A stretch of DNA of 34,123 nucleotides, taken from NCBI RefSeq assembly GCF_030651755.1, contig NZ_JAUSBZ010000084.1, positions 1 to 34,123 of the forward strand, given 5' to 3'. Position numbers and translations under genes: made by a program. Of the stretch, positions 8,787 through 17,326 are shown piece after piece. Source of the DNA: Phenylobacterium sp. (lineage in GTDB: Bacteria; Pseudomonadota; Alphaproteobacteria; Caulobacterales; Caulobacteraceae). Every line of letters begins with the position of its first letter. Within the stretch, counting starts at the first letter, position 1. The notes under the pieces are model-generated. The model searched no databases, had not been told where the DNA came from, and saw nothing but the letters and a program-made list of their open reading frames with translations.

Positions 8787-9303
8787 GTCGGACAACTCCA
8801 AGACCCCTGCGCGCCTGGATGCGCCGCCTCCCGCCCTTGCTGACTCCACACAGACCGCCCGAAAATCGCCGAAAGTGGCCTCTCTCATCGCCGAAAACCT
8901 CACGGTGGAAGGCGGCATCACCGGAGAAGGCGAGCTTCACATCGACGGCATTGTTCGTGGCGATGTCCGGATCGGCAAACTCACCATCGGCGACACCGGC
9001 CACGTCGAAGGCTCAATCTATGCTGAGGCGGTCGAGGCCCGCGGCCGGGTGATCGGCGCCATCACCGCCAAGCAGGTCCGGCTCTATGGCACCTGCTATA
9101 TCGATGGCGACATCACCCATGAGCAGCTGGCCATGGAGACGGGCGCCTTCTTCCAGGGGCGCAGTCTGAAATTCCAGAGGCCGGCCGCCCCGGCGCCCGC
9201 CGCCGCCAATCCCGTGAAGGTCGAGACGCCGGCCCTTGAGGCCCCAGCGGCTGTCTCCGCGGCCAGCGCCAGCGGCGCCCCTCAGCCCAAGCCCGTCTTT
9301 TAA
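8764..9303 (+). CDS. bacA: bactofilin (BacA-like)
   Basis: A 179-residue bactofilin (DUF583). The N-terminus MFSKQQTKS matches the short membrane-targeting motif of BacA proteins. The central beta-helix (about residues 38-140) shows the periodic glycine/valine pattern ENLTVEGGITGEGELHIDGIV that polymerises into nucleotide-free filaments. The C-terminal tail, about 40 residues rich in Pro and Ala, is probably disordered. It overlaps the M23 gene by 23 bases, giving tight stoichiometric coupling with the peptidase it likely positions, as in stalk or polar growth zones. The symbol follows the Caulobacter gene in the same neighbourhood and is inferred from context. Confidence 0.9.
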   Translation: MFSKQQTKSDNSKTPARLDAPPPALADSTQTARKSPKVASLIAENLTVEGGITGEGELHIDGIVRGDVRIGKLTIGDTGHVEGSIYAEAVEARGRVIGAITAKQVRLYGTCYIDGDITHEQLAMETGAFFQGRSLKFQRPAAPAPAAANPVKVETPALEAPAAVSAASASGAPQPKPVF

Positions 9304-9329
9304 GGCAGGCCGGCGTCACGCCGCTGATA

Positions 9330-9355
9330 ATCCGCCCCGGGCTCGTGGCGCGGAT
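9330..9355. terminator. possible hairpin between convergent bactofilin and prfB
   Basis: ATCCGC (9330-9335) pairs with GCGGAT (9350-9355), and a second stem CGGCG-TCA-CGCCG lies at 9311-9323. Both sit between convergent genes, but neither has a T-run, so function as a terminator is only plausible. Confidence 0.3.
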
Positions 9356-10468
9356 CAGGCGTCCCGGGTCACACCGACCCGTTGGGCCAGGGATGCGCCC
9401 ATGAAGGCGTCCAGATCGCCATCCAGGACGCCGTCGGTGTCGGAGGTCTCCACGTCGGTGCGCAGATCCTTGACCATCTGATAGGGCTGCAGGACGTAGG
9501 AACGGATCTGGTGACCCCAGCCGATGTCGGTCTTCTGGTCTTCCAGGGCCTGCTGCTCGGCTTCCCGCCTCTGTAACTCGAGCTCATAGAGTCTGGCGCG
9601 CAGCATCTTCCAGGCCTCTTCCCGATTGGCGTGCTGTGACCGTCCCGCCTGGCACGCCACCACAACGCCGGTGGGGATGTGGGTGAGTCGGACCGCGGAA
9701 TCGGTCTTGTTGATATGCTGCCCGCCGGCGCCGGACGCCCGGTAGGTATCGGTGCGCACATCCGCCGGGTTGATGTCGATCTCGATGGTGTCGTCCACCA
9801 CCGGGAAGACCCAGACCGAGGCGAAGCTGGTATGTCGCTTGGCGTTGGCGTCGAAGGGTGAGATCCGCACCAGCCGGTGCACGCCGGCCTCGGTCTTCAG
9901 CCAGCCATAGGCGTTGGGTCCCTTGACCTGCAGGGTGGCGGACTTGATGCCGACCTGCTCCCCGCCGGTCTCCTCGATCAGCTCCACCGTCATGCCGTGC
10001 TGCTGAGCCCAGCGGGTGTACATGCGCAGAAGCATGCCGGCCCAGTCGTTGGATTCCGTTCCGCCGGCCCCGGAATTGACCTCCACATAGGCGTCATTGC
10101 CGTCAGCCTCGCCAGACAGCAAGGCCTCGAGCTCGGCGCGCGCGGCGCGCTCCTTGATCGCTCGGAGTTCAGCGCGAGCCTCATCTAGGCTCGCCTCATC
10201 GCCCTCTTCGTCGGCCATTTCCGCCAGGGCGACAGCGTCCTCCAGGCCGCGCTCAAGACCGCGCACGGCCTCGACCTGGCCCGCCAGACGCTGACGCTCG
10301 CGCATCAGGGCTTGGGCCTCGGCCGCATTGTCCCACAGGCTGGGGTCCTCGACCCGGGCGTTCAGCTCATCCAGGTGGCGAAGGGCAGGTTCCCAGTCAA
10401 AGACGCCTCCTGAGCAGTCCGATGGACTGCTCGATGTCGGCCGCCATGGCCTCGACATCCGCTCTCAT
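9355..10468 (-). CDS. prfB: peptide chain release factor 2 (programmed +1 frameshift)
   Basis: RF2 recognises UAA and UGA stops and triggers peptide release. The true start is the ATG at 10468, preceded by AGGAG; it encodes 23 codons ([20 protein letters not shown], then RRL) ending in CTT followed by an in-frame TGA. A +1 slip at CTT-TGA-C moves reading to the frame starting with GAC at 10398, which continues [15 protein letters not shown] to the end, giving about 370 residues. The SPF tripeptide that reads the stop codon is in [11 protein letters not shown] and the catalytic GGQ is in [16 protein letters not shown]. It lies 85 bases after mrcA on the same strand. An uninterrupted frame starting at 10458 would give a wrong N-terminus. 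Confidence 0.96.
10397..10411 (-). promoter_or_regulatory. prfB +1 programmed frameshift site
   Basis: Reading the minus strand, AGGAGG (10411-10406), three bases, then CTT TGA C. An internal Shine-Dalgarno three bases upstream of a slippery CTT next to an in-frame UGA is the same design as E. coli prfB. It lets low RF2 activity raise RF2 synthesis. Confidence 0.93.
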
Positions 10469-10553
10469 GGATCGCTCCTGGCAATCGGTGGTGAGCCCTG
10501 CCCTTCAAGTCGGCAGGGGATTCAAGGGCGCGCGGGATAGCGCGCCCGAGGGC

Positions 10554-12938
10554 CTAATACAATCCGCTCATGTCATCGGCGGGGGCTGCGGCCTCGCCTG
10601 CATTGCCGGCCCCGCTGATCCGTCCATCGGGCCAGACCTTGTTGTAAGGCATCGGACCGCCCGGCCCCGGGGTTACGGTCTGGGTCTGAGCCCGGGGCTC
10701 GGTTCCGGGGCGGAACGCCTCCCTGATTCCACGGACCGTCGCATATTTGGCGTTTGCTGGCGCCTGGAAGTCCACGGCGGGCATGCCCTTCACCGCTTCC
10801 TGCATGAAGGCCGTGAAGATTGGCGTCGCCGCCGTTGTCCCCGTTTCCCCAAAGCCCAGGGGCCGATTGTCATCGAACCCGATGAAGACGCCGGCCACGA
10901 TCTGCGGCGTAAAGCCCACGAACCAGGCGCTGCGATACTCATTGGTGGTGCCGGTCTTGCCACCCACCGGGCGTCCCAACACCGACACCGAGGTCGCCGT
11001 GCCCCGCTGGACCACGCCCTGCAGCATTGAGGTGATCTGATAGGCGGTGATCGGGTCCATCACCTGTTCGCCGGCCAGGGGCACCCGGGGACTTTCGTCG
11101 CCATTGAACCCTGCCGCGCAGCGGGGGCAATCGCGTCTGTCGGCGCGGTAGATGACCTTGCCCTCCCGATCCTGCACCAGCTCGATCAGGTGTGGCTCGA
11201 TCTTTCGACCGCCGTTCACAAACGAGGCGTAGGCCGCCGTCAGGCGGAAGGGCGTGGTCTCGCCGGCGCCGAGGGACATGGCCAGCACCGGCTGCATCGT
11301 GTCAGCCACACCCATCCGGACCGCCAGATCGCTGATCTTCCGCATCCCCACCCCCTGGGCGAGACGAACGGTCATGGCGTTGCGCGACAACTCGAGCCCC
11401 CGGCGCAGGGTCAGGGCGCCATAGTAGCGGCGGTTGTAATTCTCCGGTGTCCAGGTCTCGCCCTCGCGGGCGCCCGGGAGGGTGATCATGGCGTCGGTGA
11501 CAAGGCTGGCCGGGGTGTAGTCGTCCTCCAGGGCCGCCGCATAAACGATCGGCTTGAAGGCCGATCCGGGCTGCCTCATGGCCTGGGTGGCCCGGTTGAA
11601 ACTTGAGAGGGAGAAGGAATAGCCCCCCACCATGGCCAGGACCCGGCCGGAATGGGGCTCGATGGCCACCAGCGCGCCATTGACCTGCGGCACCTGCTTC
11701 AGGCGGAAGGCCGACGCGCCCTCGCCCGGCGGCTCCACAAAGACCAGATCGCCCACAGCCAGACCCTTGCCCGCCCGGGCCCAGGCGACATCCTGGCTGG
11801 CCAAGGGGCCAGCGGCCCCGCTCTCGGCGACTTCCACCCGAATGTCGCCGCCAGCCACCTGGGTGACCGCAGCCGCCCGCCAACGCCGACGCTCGGCTGG
11901 CGCGGCCTGTCGACGGGCCACCTCCTGCCAGCCGGGCTCAAGGGGAATCTGGCCCCAGGCGCCGCGCCATCCATGGCGCCGGTCATAGGCCTCCAACCCA
12001 TCCATCAGCGCGACCCGAGCCGCGGTCTGCATGGCCGGATCTAAGGTGGTGCGCATGTAGTAGCCGCCTTCATTCAGACGGGGACCCAGGGTTTCGAGCC
12101 CCCGGCGGCGGACCTCTTCAACGAAGTAGTCCGCATCGCGGTACTTGGCCCGGGTGGGCGCGGCCTGCACCACAAGGTCCTGGGCGAGGGCCGCAGACGC
12201 CTGCTCGGGGGTCACCCAGCCCAGGTCGGCCATCTCACCGATCACCCAGTTCCGGCGTGCGACGGCGGCGGCCTTGCGCCTCTGGGGATGATAATTCTGA
12301 GGCCCCTTGGGGAGGGCGGCGAGATAGGCGGCCTCGGCCAGAGTCAGATCGGTGATCGACTTTCCGAAATAGTTGTAGGCCGCAGCGCCGACCCCATAGG
12401 AGCGATAGCCGAGCCAGATCTCATTCAGATAGAGCTCGAGAATCTGTTCCTTGCTCAGGGTCTTTTCCAGGCGCTGGGCCAGGACCGCCTCCTTGAACTT
12501 CCGTCCAAGGGTGGCGTCGCTCGTCAGCAGCACATTCTTGGCGACCTGCTGGGTGATGGTCGATCCGCCCTCCAGGCGCCGCCCCTGGGCGGCGTTCAGA
12601 ACGTTCTTCATCATGGCCCGGGTAAGCCCCAGGCCGTCGACGCCACTGTGCTGGAAGAAGTTGCGGTCTTCGGCGGCCATGAAGGCCTGGACCATATGCG
12701 GCGGCATCTGGTCGTAGGGCACGTAGATGCGTCGCTCGCGGGAAAACTCCCCGATCAGGGTGCCGTCCCAGGCATAGGCCCGCGTAGAGGTAGGCGGCCG
12801 ATAGTCCACGAGGTCGCCCGCATCGGGCATGTCATGGAACAGCCACGCGGCGTAGATCGCCACGGCGAAACCCGCCACAGCGATCAGGCTGAGAACCGCC
12901 ACGCCGGCGATCGCGACCCATCTCTCGGGGGGATGCAA
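10554..12938 (-). CDS. mrcA: bifunctional penicillin-binding protein 1A
   Basis: A class A PBP of 794 residues that polymerises and crosslinks peptidoglycan. It has a short cytoplasmic tail, a transmembrane helix at about 8-33, a GT51 glycosyltransferase domain (about 55-230; catalytic Glu90 in AAEDRNFFQHSGVD, plus EGGSTITQQ) and a transpeptidase domain with S459-A-F-K462, SRN and KTGTTNE. The start is a TTG at 12938 with GGAGG nine bases upstream; the next ATG would remove the membrane helix, so TTG is preferred. The C-terminal tail is Pro/Gly-rich. It lies between amiC and prfB on the same strand, an order also known in Caulobacter, linking wall synthesis with amidase-driven splitting. Confidence 0.95.
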   Translation of the reverse strand: MHPPERWVAIAGVAVLSLIAVAGFAVAIYAAWLFHDMPDAGDLVDYRPPTSTRAYAWDGTLIGEFSRERRIYVPYDQMPPHMVQAFMAAEDRNFFQHSGVDGLGLTRAMMKNVLNAAQGRRLEGGSTITQQVAKNVLLTSDATLGRKFKEAVLAQRLEKTLSKEQILELYLNEIWLGYRSYGVGAAAYNYFGKSITDLTLAEAAYLAALPKGPQNYHPQRRKAAAVARRNWVIGEMADLGWVTPEQASAALAQDLVVQAAPTRAKYRDADYFVEEVRRRGLETLGPRLNEGGYYMRTTLDPAMQTAARVALMDGLEAYDRRHGWRGAWGQIPLEPGWQEVARRQAAPAERRRWRAAAVTQVAGGDIRVEVAESGAAGPLASQDVAWARAGKGLAVGDLVFVEPPGEGASAFRLKQVPQVNGALVAIEPHSGRVLAMVGGYSFSLSSFNRATQAMRQPGSAFKPIVYAAALEDDYTPASLVTDAMITLPGAREGETWTPENYNRRYYGALTLRRGLELSRNAMTVRLAQGVGMRKISDLAVRMGVADTMQPVLAMSLGAGETTPFRLTAAYASFVNGGRKIEPHLIELVQDREGKVIYRADRRDCPRCAAGFNGDESPRVPLAGEQVMDPITAYQITSMLQGVVQRGTATSVSVLGRPVGGKTGTTNEYRSAWFVGFTPQIVAGVFIGFDDNRPLGFGETGTTAATPIFTAFMQEAVKGMPAVDFQAPANAKYATVRGIREAFRPGTEPRAQTQTVTPGPGGPMPYNKVWPDGRISGAGNAGEAAAPADDMSGLY

Positions 12939-13028
12939 CTGTGTTGACCTCCGCAGGCGCCCTCGCCCGTCAGACCGTCATCTAACGCGCAACTCGTCGG
13001 GCGCCAACGGCCGCGTCGCCGCGGACGA

Positions 13029-14219
13029 TCAGCGGGACGCCACCTGGCTCTGCTGGAGGAAATAGTCGTCGATGGCGTCGCCGACGCTGTTCATGAACCG
13101 GGTCCGCCGGCCGGCGTCCATCAGGGCGGCTTCGTCCTGGACGTTGGTCATGAACCCCATCTCCAGCAGGATCGCCGGAACGTCAGGCGCCAGCAGGACC
13201 ACGAAGCCCGCGTCGCGGTGGCTGCGGCGCAGGAGCGGCATGTGCGGATCAGCCCGCTGCAGGACCAGTTCAGCAAAGGTCGCTGAACGATTCTTGGTCG
13301 CCCGCTGAGTGAGGTCAAACAGGATGTCACGGACGCCCTGGTCCCCGCCGCTGAGGCTGGCGTTCATGAACCAGTCGTCCTTGGAGACAAATTTCGTCGC
13401 CCGCCCCGAGGCCTGCTCGGAGAGGGTATAGACCGAGGTCCCGCGGGTGGTGGTGTCGGCGCCGGCGTCAGCGTGCAGCGAGATGAAGAGGTCGGCGCCC
13501 GCGCGTCGGGCGATCTGCACCCGGCTTTCCAGCGGGACATAGACATCGCTGCTGCGGGTCATCACGACTTTATATTTTCCGCTGCGCTCCAGACGCGACT
13601 GCAGGGCCAGCGCCGCAGCCAGGGTGACGTCCTTTTCATACCCCCGCGCCCCGCGGGCGCCGGGGTCGCGGCCGCCGTGACCGGCGTCGATGACCACCAC
13701 TTTTTTCAGAGGCAGCGGCTTGGCGCTCGGCGCCTGAGGCCGGCTGGTGGGACGCGAAATGAAGGTGGCGCGGGGCGGGCTGGCTGAGGCGATATCGATC
13801 ACATAGCGGTAGTGCCCCACTCCATCGGCCGGCGGCAGCAGAAAGCGACGCTTGATCACGCCGTCACCCGCCAAATCGATCTGGATGCGGGCCGAGCCTT
13901 GGACGGTGTCGATCATCCACGCCTTGACCAGACCGCGCCCCGAGCCTTGCAGGGCGCCCTTGGCCTCGACTCCGGGCAAGGACATGACCACACGGCCCCC
14001 AGAGCCGTCCTGGCTCACCTTGCCGGTGGCGCCGCGATCGAGATCGATGACCAGGCGGGTCTCGGCGGCGTCGCCCCCAAGGCGTACGCCAAGGATGTCA
14101 GCCCCGGGAGAGGCCGCATGTGACACCGCCACAGCCGCCAGGCCGCCCAGGGTCGCCACGGCGACGCCAGCGCACAGAAGACGCGCCTTCTGGAAGACCT
14201 TGGCCAGTCGGGAAAACAT
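13029..14219 (-). CDS. amiC: N-acetylmuramoyl-L-alanine amidase, AmiC-type (AMIN + Amidase_3)
   Basis: A periplasmic zinc amidase of about 396 residues that removes stem peptides from MurNAc during septal splitting. Signal peptide at residues 1-32 (AVAVSHA), an AMIN domain (about 40-150) that binds peptidoglycan and aids septal targeting, a Pro-rich linker and an Amidase_3 domain (about 170-390). Zinc ligands are seen in VIDAGHGG, GYEKDVT and SLHADAG; the catalytic Glu is in LLEMGFMTN. An in-frame GTG at 14231 is also possible, but the ATG at 14219 gives a cleaner signal peptide. mrcA begins 90 bases downstream, and rne is divergent. Confidence 0.93.
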   Translation of the reverse strand: MFSRLAKVFQKARLLCAGVAVATLGGLAAVAVSHAASPGADILGVRLGGDAAETRLVIDLDRGATGKVSQDGSGGRVVMSLPGVEAKGALQGSGRGLVKAWMIDTVQGSARIQIDLAGDGVIKRRFLLPPADGVGHYRYVIDIASASPPRATFISRPTSRPQAPSAKPLPLKKVVVIDAGHGGRDPGARGARGYEKDVTLAAALALQSRLERSGKYKVVMTRSSDVYVPLESRVQIARRAGADLFISLHADAGADTTTRGTSVYTLSEQASGRATKFVSKDDWFMNASLSGGDQGVRDILFDLTQRATKNRSATFAELVLQRADPHMPLLRRSHRDAGFVVLLAPDVPAILLEMGFMTNVQDEAALMDAGRRTRFMNSVGDAIDDYFLQQSQVASR

Positions 14220-14623
14220 ACGCTTACACACCCACCGAACGTTTCTGCGACGTTGAAGAACGACTTAGAGCCCATCCCCGTGGAAAAAGGGTTAAGCGGG
14301 CCCCCGCCGAGACGACGGCTTTCCTTTTTTCCGCCGGTGTTGCAATGTCGCCCCGCGCAACGATGGGCGTGACTCACATGCCCTCATTCCGCGCGCATAC
14401 CTGCGTCGGCCCGACTGATGTTCGGCGACGACGCTCCACCGATCCCCGCCTTGCAGGCGTGACTAGGACACACCCATGGGCAGCGTCGCCCGAGCCCCAT
14501 TCCGGCGACTGGCCGGCCTCGCGGCCGCCTCCGTCGCTGTGAACAGAGACCCTGCACGCGCCCTCATGTTTAGCCGGCAGCGCCCGAACCTAGGTTTCGA
14601 GGCGCGCCGTGGAGATTCACTAG
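14220..14623. other. 404-base divergent intergenic region between amiC and rne
   Basis: The longest gap in the window. I find no convincing ORF, tRNA or strong promoter. An imperfect stem (about 14405-14429) around GTCGGCCCGA...TCGGCGAC and GC-rich self-complementary stretches (about 14510-14535) could belong to a structured rne leader. RNase E mRNAs are autoregulated through their 5' UTR in other bacteria, so a long leader would make sense, but this is inference. Confidence 0.4.
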
Positions 14624-17311
14624 ATGTCGAAGAAGATGCTTATCGATGCGGCCCACGCCGAAGAGACGCGTGTGGTCCTGATCGACGGCTCGCGTGTTGA
14701 AGATTTCGATTTTGAGAGTAAAAACCGGAAGCAACTCAGGGGCAATATTTATCTCGCAAAAGTAACCCGTGTGGAGCCCAGCCTCCAGGCGGCCTTTATC
14801 GAGTATGGCGGCAACCGCCATGGCTTCCTGGCCTTCAACGAAATTCATCCTGACTATTATCAGATCCCGGTCGCTGACCGCGAAGCTCTGATGCGTGAAG
14901 AGGCCGAGGAGGACGACTCCTTCGAGCCCGCGGCCCGCAGCGCCGACCCCGACGACGAGGACGCCGAAGCCATCGTCGATGAGGACGATGTGATGGAAGA
15001 GGAAGTCGCCCGGCGTCGCCGGCGGCTGATGCGCAAGTACAAGATCCAGGAAGTGATCCGCCGCCGGCAGATCATGCTGGTGCAGGTGGTCAAGGAAGAG
15101 CGCGGCAACAAAGGCGCGGCGCTGACCACCTATCTGTCCCTGGCCGGCCGCTACGGCGTCCTGATGCCTAACACCGCCCGTGGCGGCGGCATCAGCCGTA
15201 AGATCACCACGGCCACCGACCGCAAGCGCCTCAAGAGCGTGGTCCAGGGCCTGGACGTGCCGCAGGGCATGGGCCTGATCGTCCGCACCGCGGGCGCCAA
15301 GCGCACCAAGGCCGAGATCAAGCGCGACTACGAGTATCTCCTGCGCCTGTGGGAAAATATCCGTGAGAACACCCTGCACTCTATCGCGCCGGCTCTGATC
15401 TATGAGGAGGAGGACCTGGTCAAACGGGCCATCCGCGACCTCTACGACAAAGAGATCGACGGCGTTTACGTGGAGGGCGAGGCCGGCTTCAAGGAAGCGC
15501 GCGACTTCATGCGCATGCTGATGCCGTCCCAGGCCAAGAAGGTTCAGCTCTACCGGGACCCCGAGCCTCTGTTCGTCAAGTACAAGGTCGAGGATCACCT
15601 CTCCCAGATCTACAGCCCGGTGGTGCCCCTGCGCTCGGGGGGCTATCTGGTCATCAACCAGACCGAAGCCCTGGTGGCGGTCGATGTGAACTCCGGCAAG
15701 TCCACCCGCGAGCGCAACATCGAAGCCACGGCGCTCAAGACCAATATGGAAGCCGCCGAAGAGACAGCGCGGCAGCTGCGCCTGCGTGACCTGGCCGGTC
15801 TGATCGTCATCGACTTCATCGACATGGATGAGTCGAAGAACAACCGTGCGGTCGAAAAGAAGCTCAAGGACTCCCTGAAGGACGATCGCGCCCGCATTCA
15901 GATGGGCAGGATCAGCGGGTTCGGCCTGATGGAGATCAGCCGCCAGCGTCGCCGAACCGGCGTGCTGGAAGGCACCACCCATGTCTGCGAACACTGCAAC
16001 GGCACCGGCCGGGTTCGCTCAGTGGAGTCCAGCGCCCTGGCGACTCTGAGGGCTCTGGAGATCGAGGCGCTCAAGGGCGGCGGCGAGGCGACCCTGAAGG
16101 CGCCCCGCGCTGTGGCGCTCTACATCCTCAATGAAAAGCGCGCCCATCTGGCGCGCATTCACGAGACCTTCGGCCTCTTCGTCACCGTGGTGGTCGACGA
16201 CGCCATGCCCCATGCCGACTATGAGATCGAGCGCACGGCCAGCGAAACCCGCCCTGACCACGCCATCATCGTCCACTCGACCCCGTCGCGGTTCGATCCC
16301 CTCGAGGACGACGGGTTCGACGACAGCCTCCATGAGGATGAGGACGAGGAAGACGAGGACGAAGAAGAGGATCAGGACGAAGTCCGCGCGCCGGCGGCCC
16401 GGGACCTCGACGAGGAGGACGAACCGCGCGGCGGGGAGCCCTCCGGCGAGGACGAGGCCGATGGTCGAACCCAGGGCCGTGGCCGTCGACGCCGCCGCCG
16501 TGGCGGAGGTCGCCGTGACGAGGAAGAACGTCCCGCCGCCCCCGAGGCCGATACTCGCCTGGAAGACGAGAATGGCGGCCGCCGTCGCCGCCGCGGCCGC
16601 AGAGGCGGCCGGCGTCTGCGCGAGGATCGTCCGGGAGAGGCCTTTGCATGGGTCCGCCCCTGGGTGCCCTATGGCGAAGACCCGTTTGTCTGGTTCGACC
16701 TCTCCGAAGACCAGCGCATGGCCATCCCCGAGCTGAGCACGGCCCAGCCCGAACGCCCCGCCGCCGCGCTGGAAGAGACCGGGGTGGAAGCCCCTGCCCC
16801 CTCGGTCGCCAGCGCCACGACGGACGCAGACGACATCTGGGTCGAACTGCCCGAGCCGGAGGACAAGCCCAAGCGGCGGCGCAGCCGTGGCAAGGCCAAG
16901 CCGGCGGCCGAGCCCGTCGCCGAGACCTCGACCGAAAGCGAGGTCGCGGCTGAGCCCGAGGCTGTCGCTGAGTCGGCGCCTGAGCCCATGACGGCTGAGA
17001 CGCCCGCTGAGGCGGTGGCCGAAGATGCGCCCAAGCCCAAGCGGGCCCGCACCCGGCGCAAGGCTGAGCCCAAGCCCCAGGCCGCAGAGGCTGAGGTCGA
17101 AGTCGAAACCGCGCCAATGGCCCCTCCCTCTGAACCTGAGCCGGAACCTGCGCCTGCCGCGGCGCCGGAACCCGTGGCTTCACCCCCTCCGCAACCTGCG
17201 GAGATAGCTGTGGCGCAGACGGGTTCGGCTGAGCCCGAGGCGATCCCTGACCCGGCCGAAATCACCTCGCCCCCCGCCAAGCCACGTCGTGGCTGGTGGC
17301 GGCGCGGCTGA
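14624..17311 (+). CDS. rne: ribonuclease E
   Basis: An 895-residue endoribonuclease that organises the RNA degradosome. The S1 domain (about 35-145) is split by an acidic insert (EEAEEDDSFEP through VMEEEVARRRR, about 88-133). The DNase I-like catalytic region includes VDVNSGKS and VIDFIDMDES, which carry the two metal-binding aspartates. The zinc-link C455-E-H-C458 joins subunits. From about residue 555 the tail is disordered, alternating acidic blocks, Arg-rich blocks (RRRRRRGGGRR; RRRRRGRRGGRR), an aromatic island (FAWVRPWVPYGEDPFVWFD) and a Pro/Ala/Glu stretch, ending in RRGWWRRG. In Caulobacter the terminal GWW motif binds PNPase and the charge-patterned tail drives condensates. GGAG precedes the ATG. 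Confidence 0.97.
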   Translation: MSKKMLIDAAHAEETRVVLIDGSRVEDFDFESKNRKQLRGNIYLAKVTRVEPSLQAAFIEYGGNRHGFLAFNEIHPDYYQIPVADREALMREEAEEDDSFEPAARSADPDDEDAEAIVDEDDVMEEEVARRRRRLMRKYKIQEVIRRRQIMLVQVVKEERGNKGAALTTYLSLAGRYGVLMPNTARGGGISRKITTATDRKRLKSVVQGLDVPQGMGLIVRTAGAKRTKAEIKRDYEYLLRLWENIRENTLHSIAPALIYEEEDLVKRAIRDLYDKEIDGVYVEGEAGFKEARDFMRMLMPSQAKKVQLYRDPEPLFVKYKVEDHLSQIYSPVVPLRSGGYLVINQTEALVAVDVNSGKSTRERNIEATALKTNMEAAEETARQLRLRDLAGLIVIDFIDMDESKNNRAVEKKLKDSLKDDRARIQMGRISGFGLMEISRQRRRTGVLEGTTHVCEHCNGTGRVRSVESSALATLRALEIEALKGGGEATLKAPRAVALYILNEKRAHLARIHETFGLFVTVVVDDAMPHADYEIERTASETRPDHAIIVHSTPSRFDPLEDDGFDDSLHEDEDEEDEDEEEDQDEVRAPAARDLDEEDEPRGGEPSGEDEADGRTQGRGRRRRRRGGGRRDEEERPAAPEADTRLEDENGGRRRRRGRRGGRRLREDRPGEAFAWVRPWVPYGEDPFVWFDLSEDQRMAIPELSTAQPERPAAALEETGVEAPAPSVASATTDADDIWVELPEPEDKPKRRRSRGKAKPAAEPVAETSTESEVAAEPEAVAESAPEPMTAETPAEAVAEDAPKPKRARTRRKAEPKPQAAEAEVEVETAPMAPPSEPEPEPAPAAAPEPVASPPPQPAEIAVAQTGSAEPEAIPDPAEITSPPAKPRRGWWRRG

Positions 17312-17326
17312 CGGGTTAGGCTTCCG

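Noticed and set aside
14281..14300. CtrA half-site (TTAACC on the minus strand) upstream of amiC
   Set aside because: Only one half-site, no TTAA-N7-TTAA pair; such a short match is expected by chance.
14220..14623. A small protein gene or tRNA in the amiC-rne gap
   Set aside because: Open frames here have no ribosome-binding site or coding-like composition, and no cloverleaf or T-arm signature is visible.
14570..15994. A 474-codon frame antisense to rne, and a similar one at 21764-23137 antisense to accC
   Set aside because: Same explanation: mirror-frame artefacts of high GC3 in strongly conserved genes.
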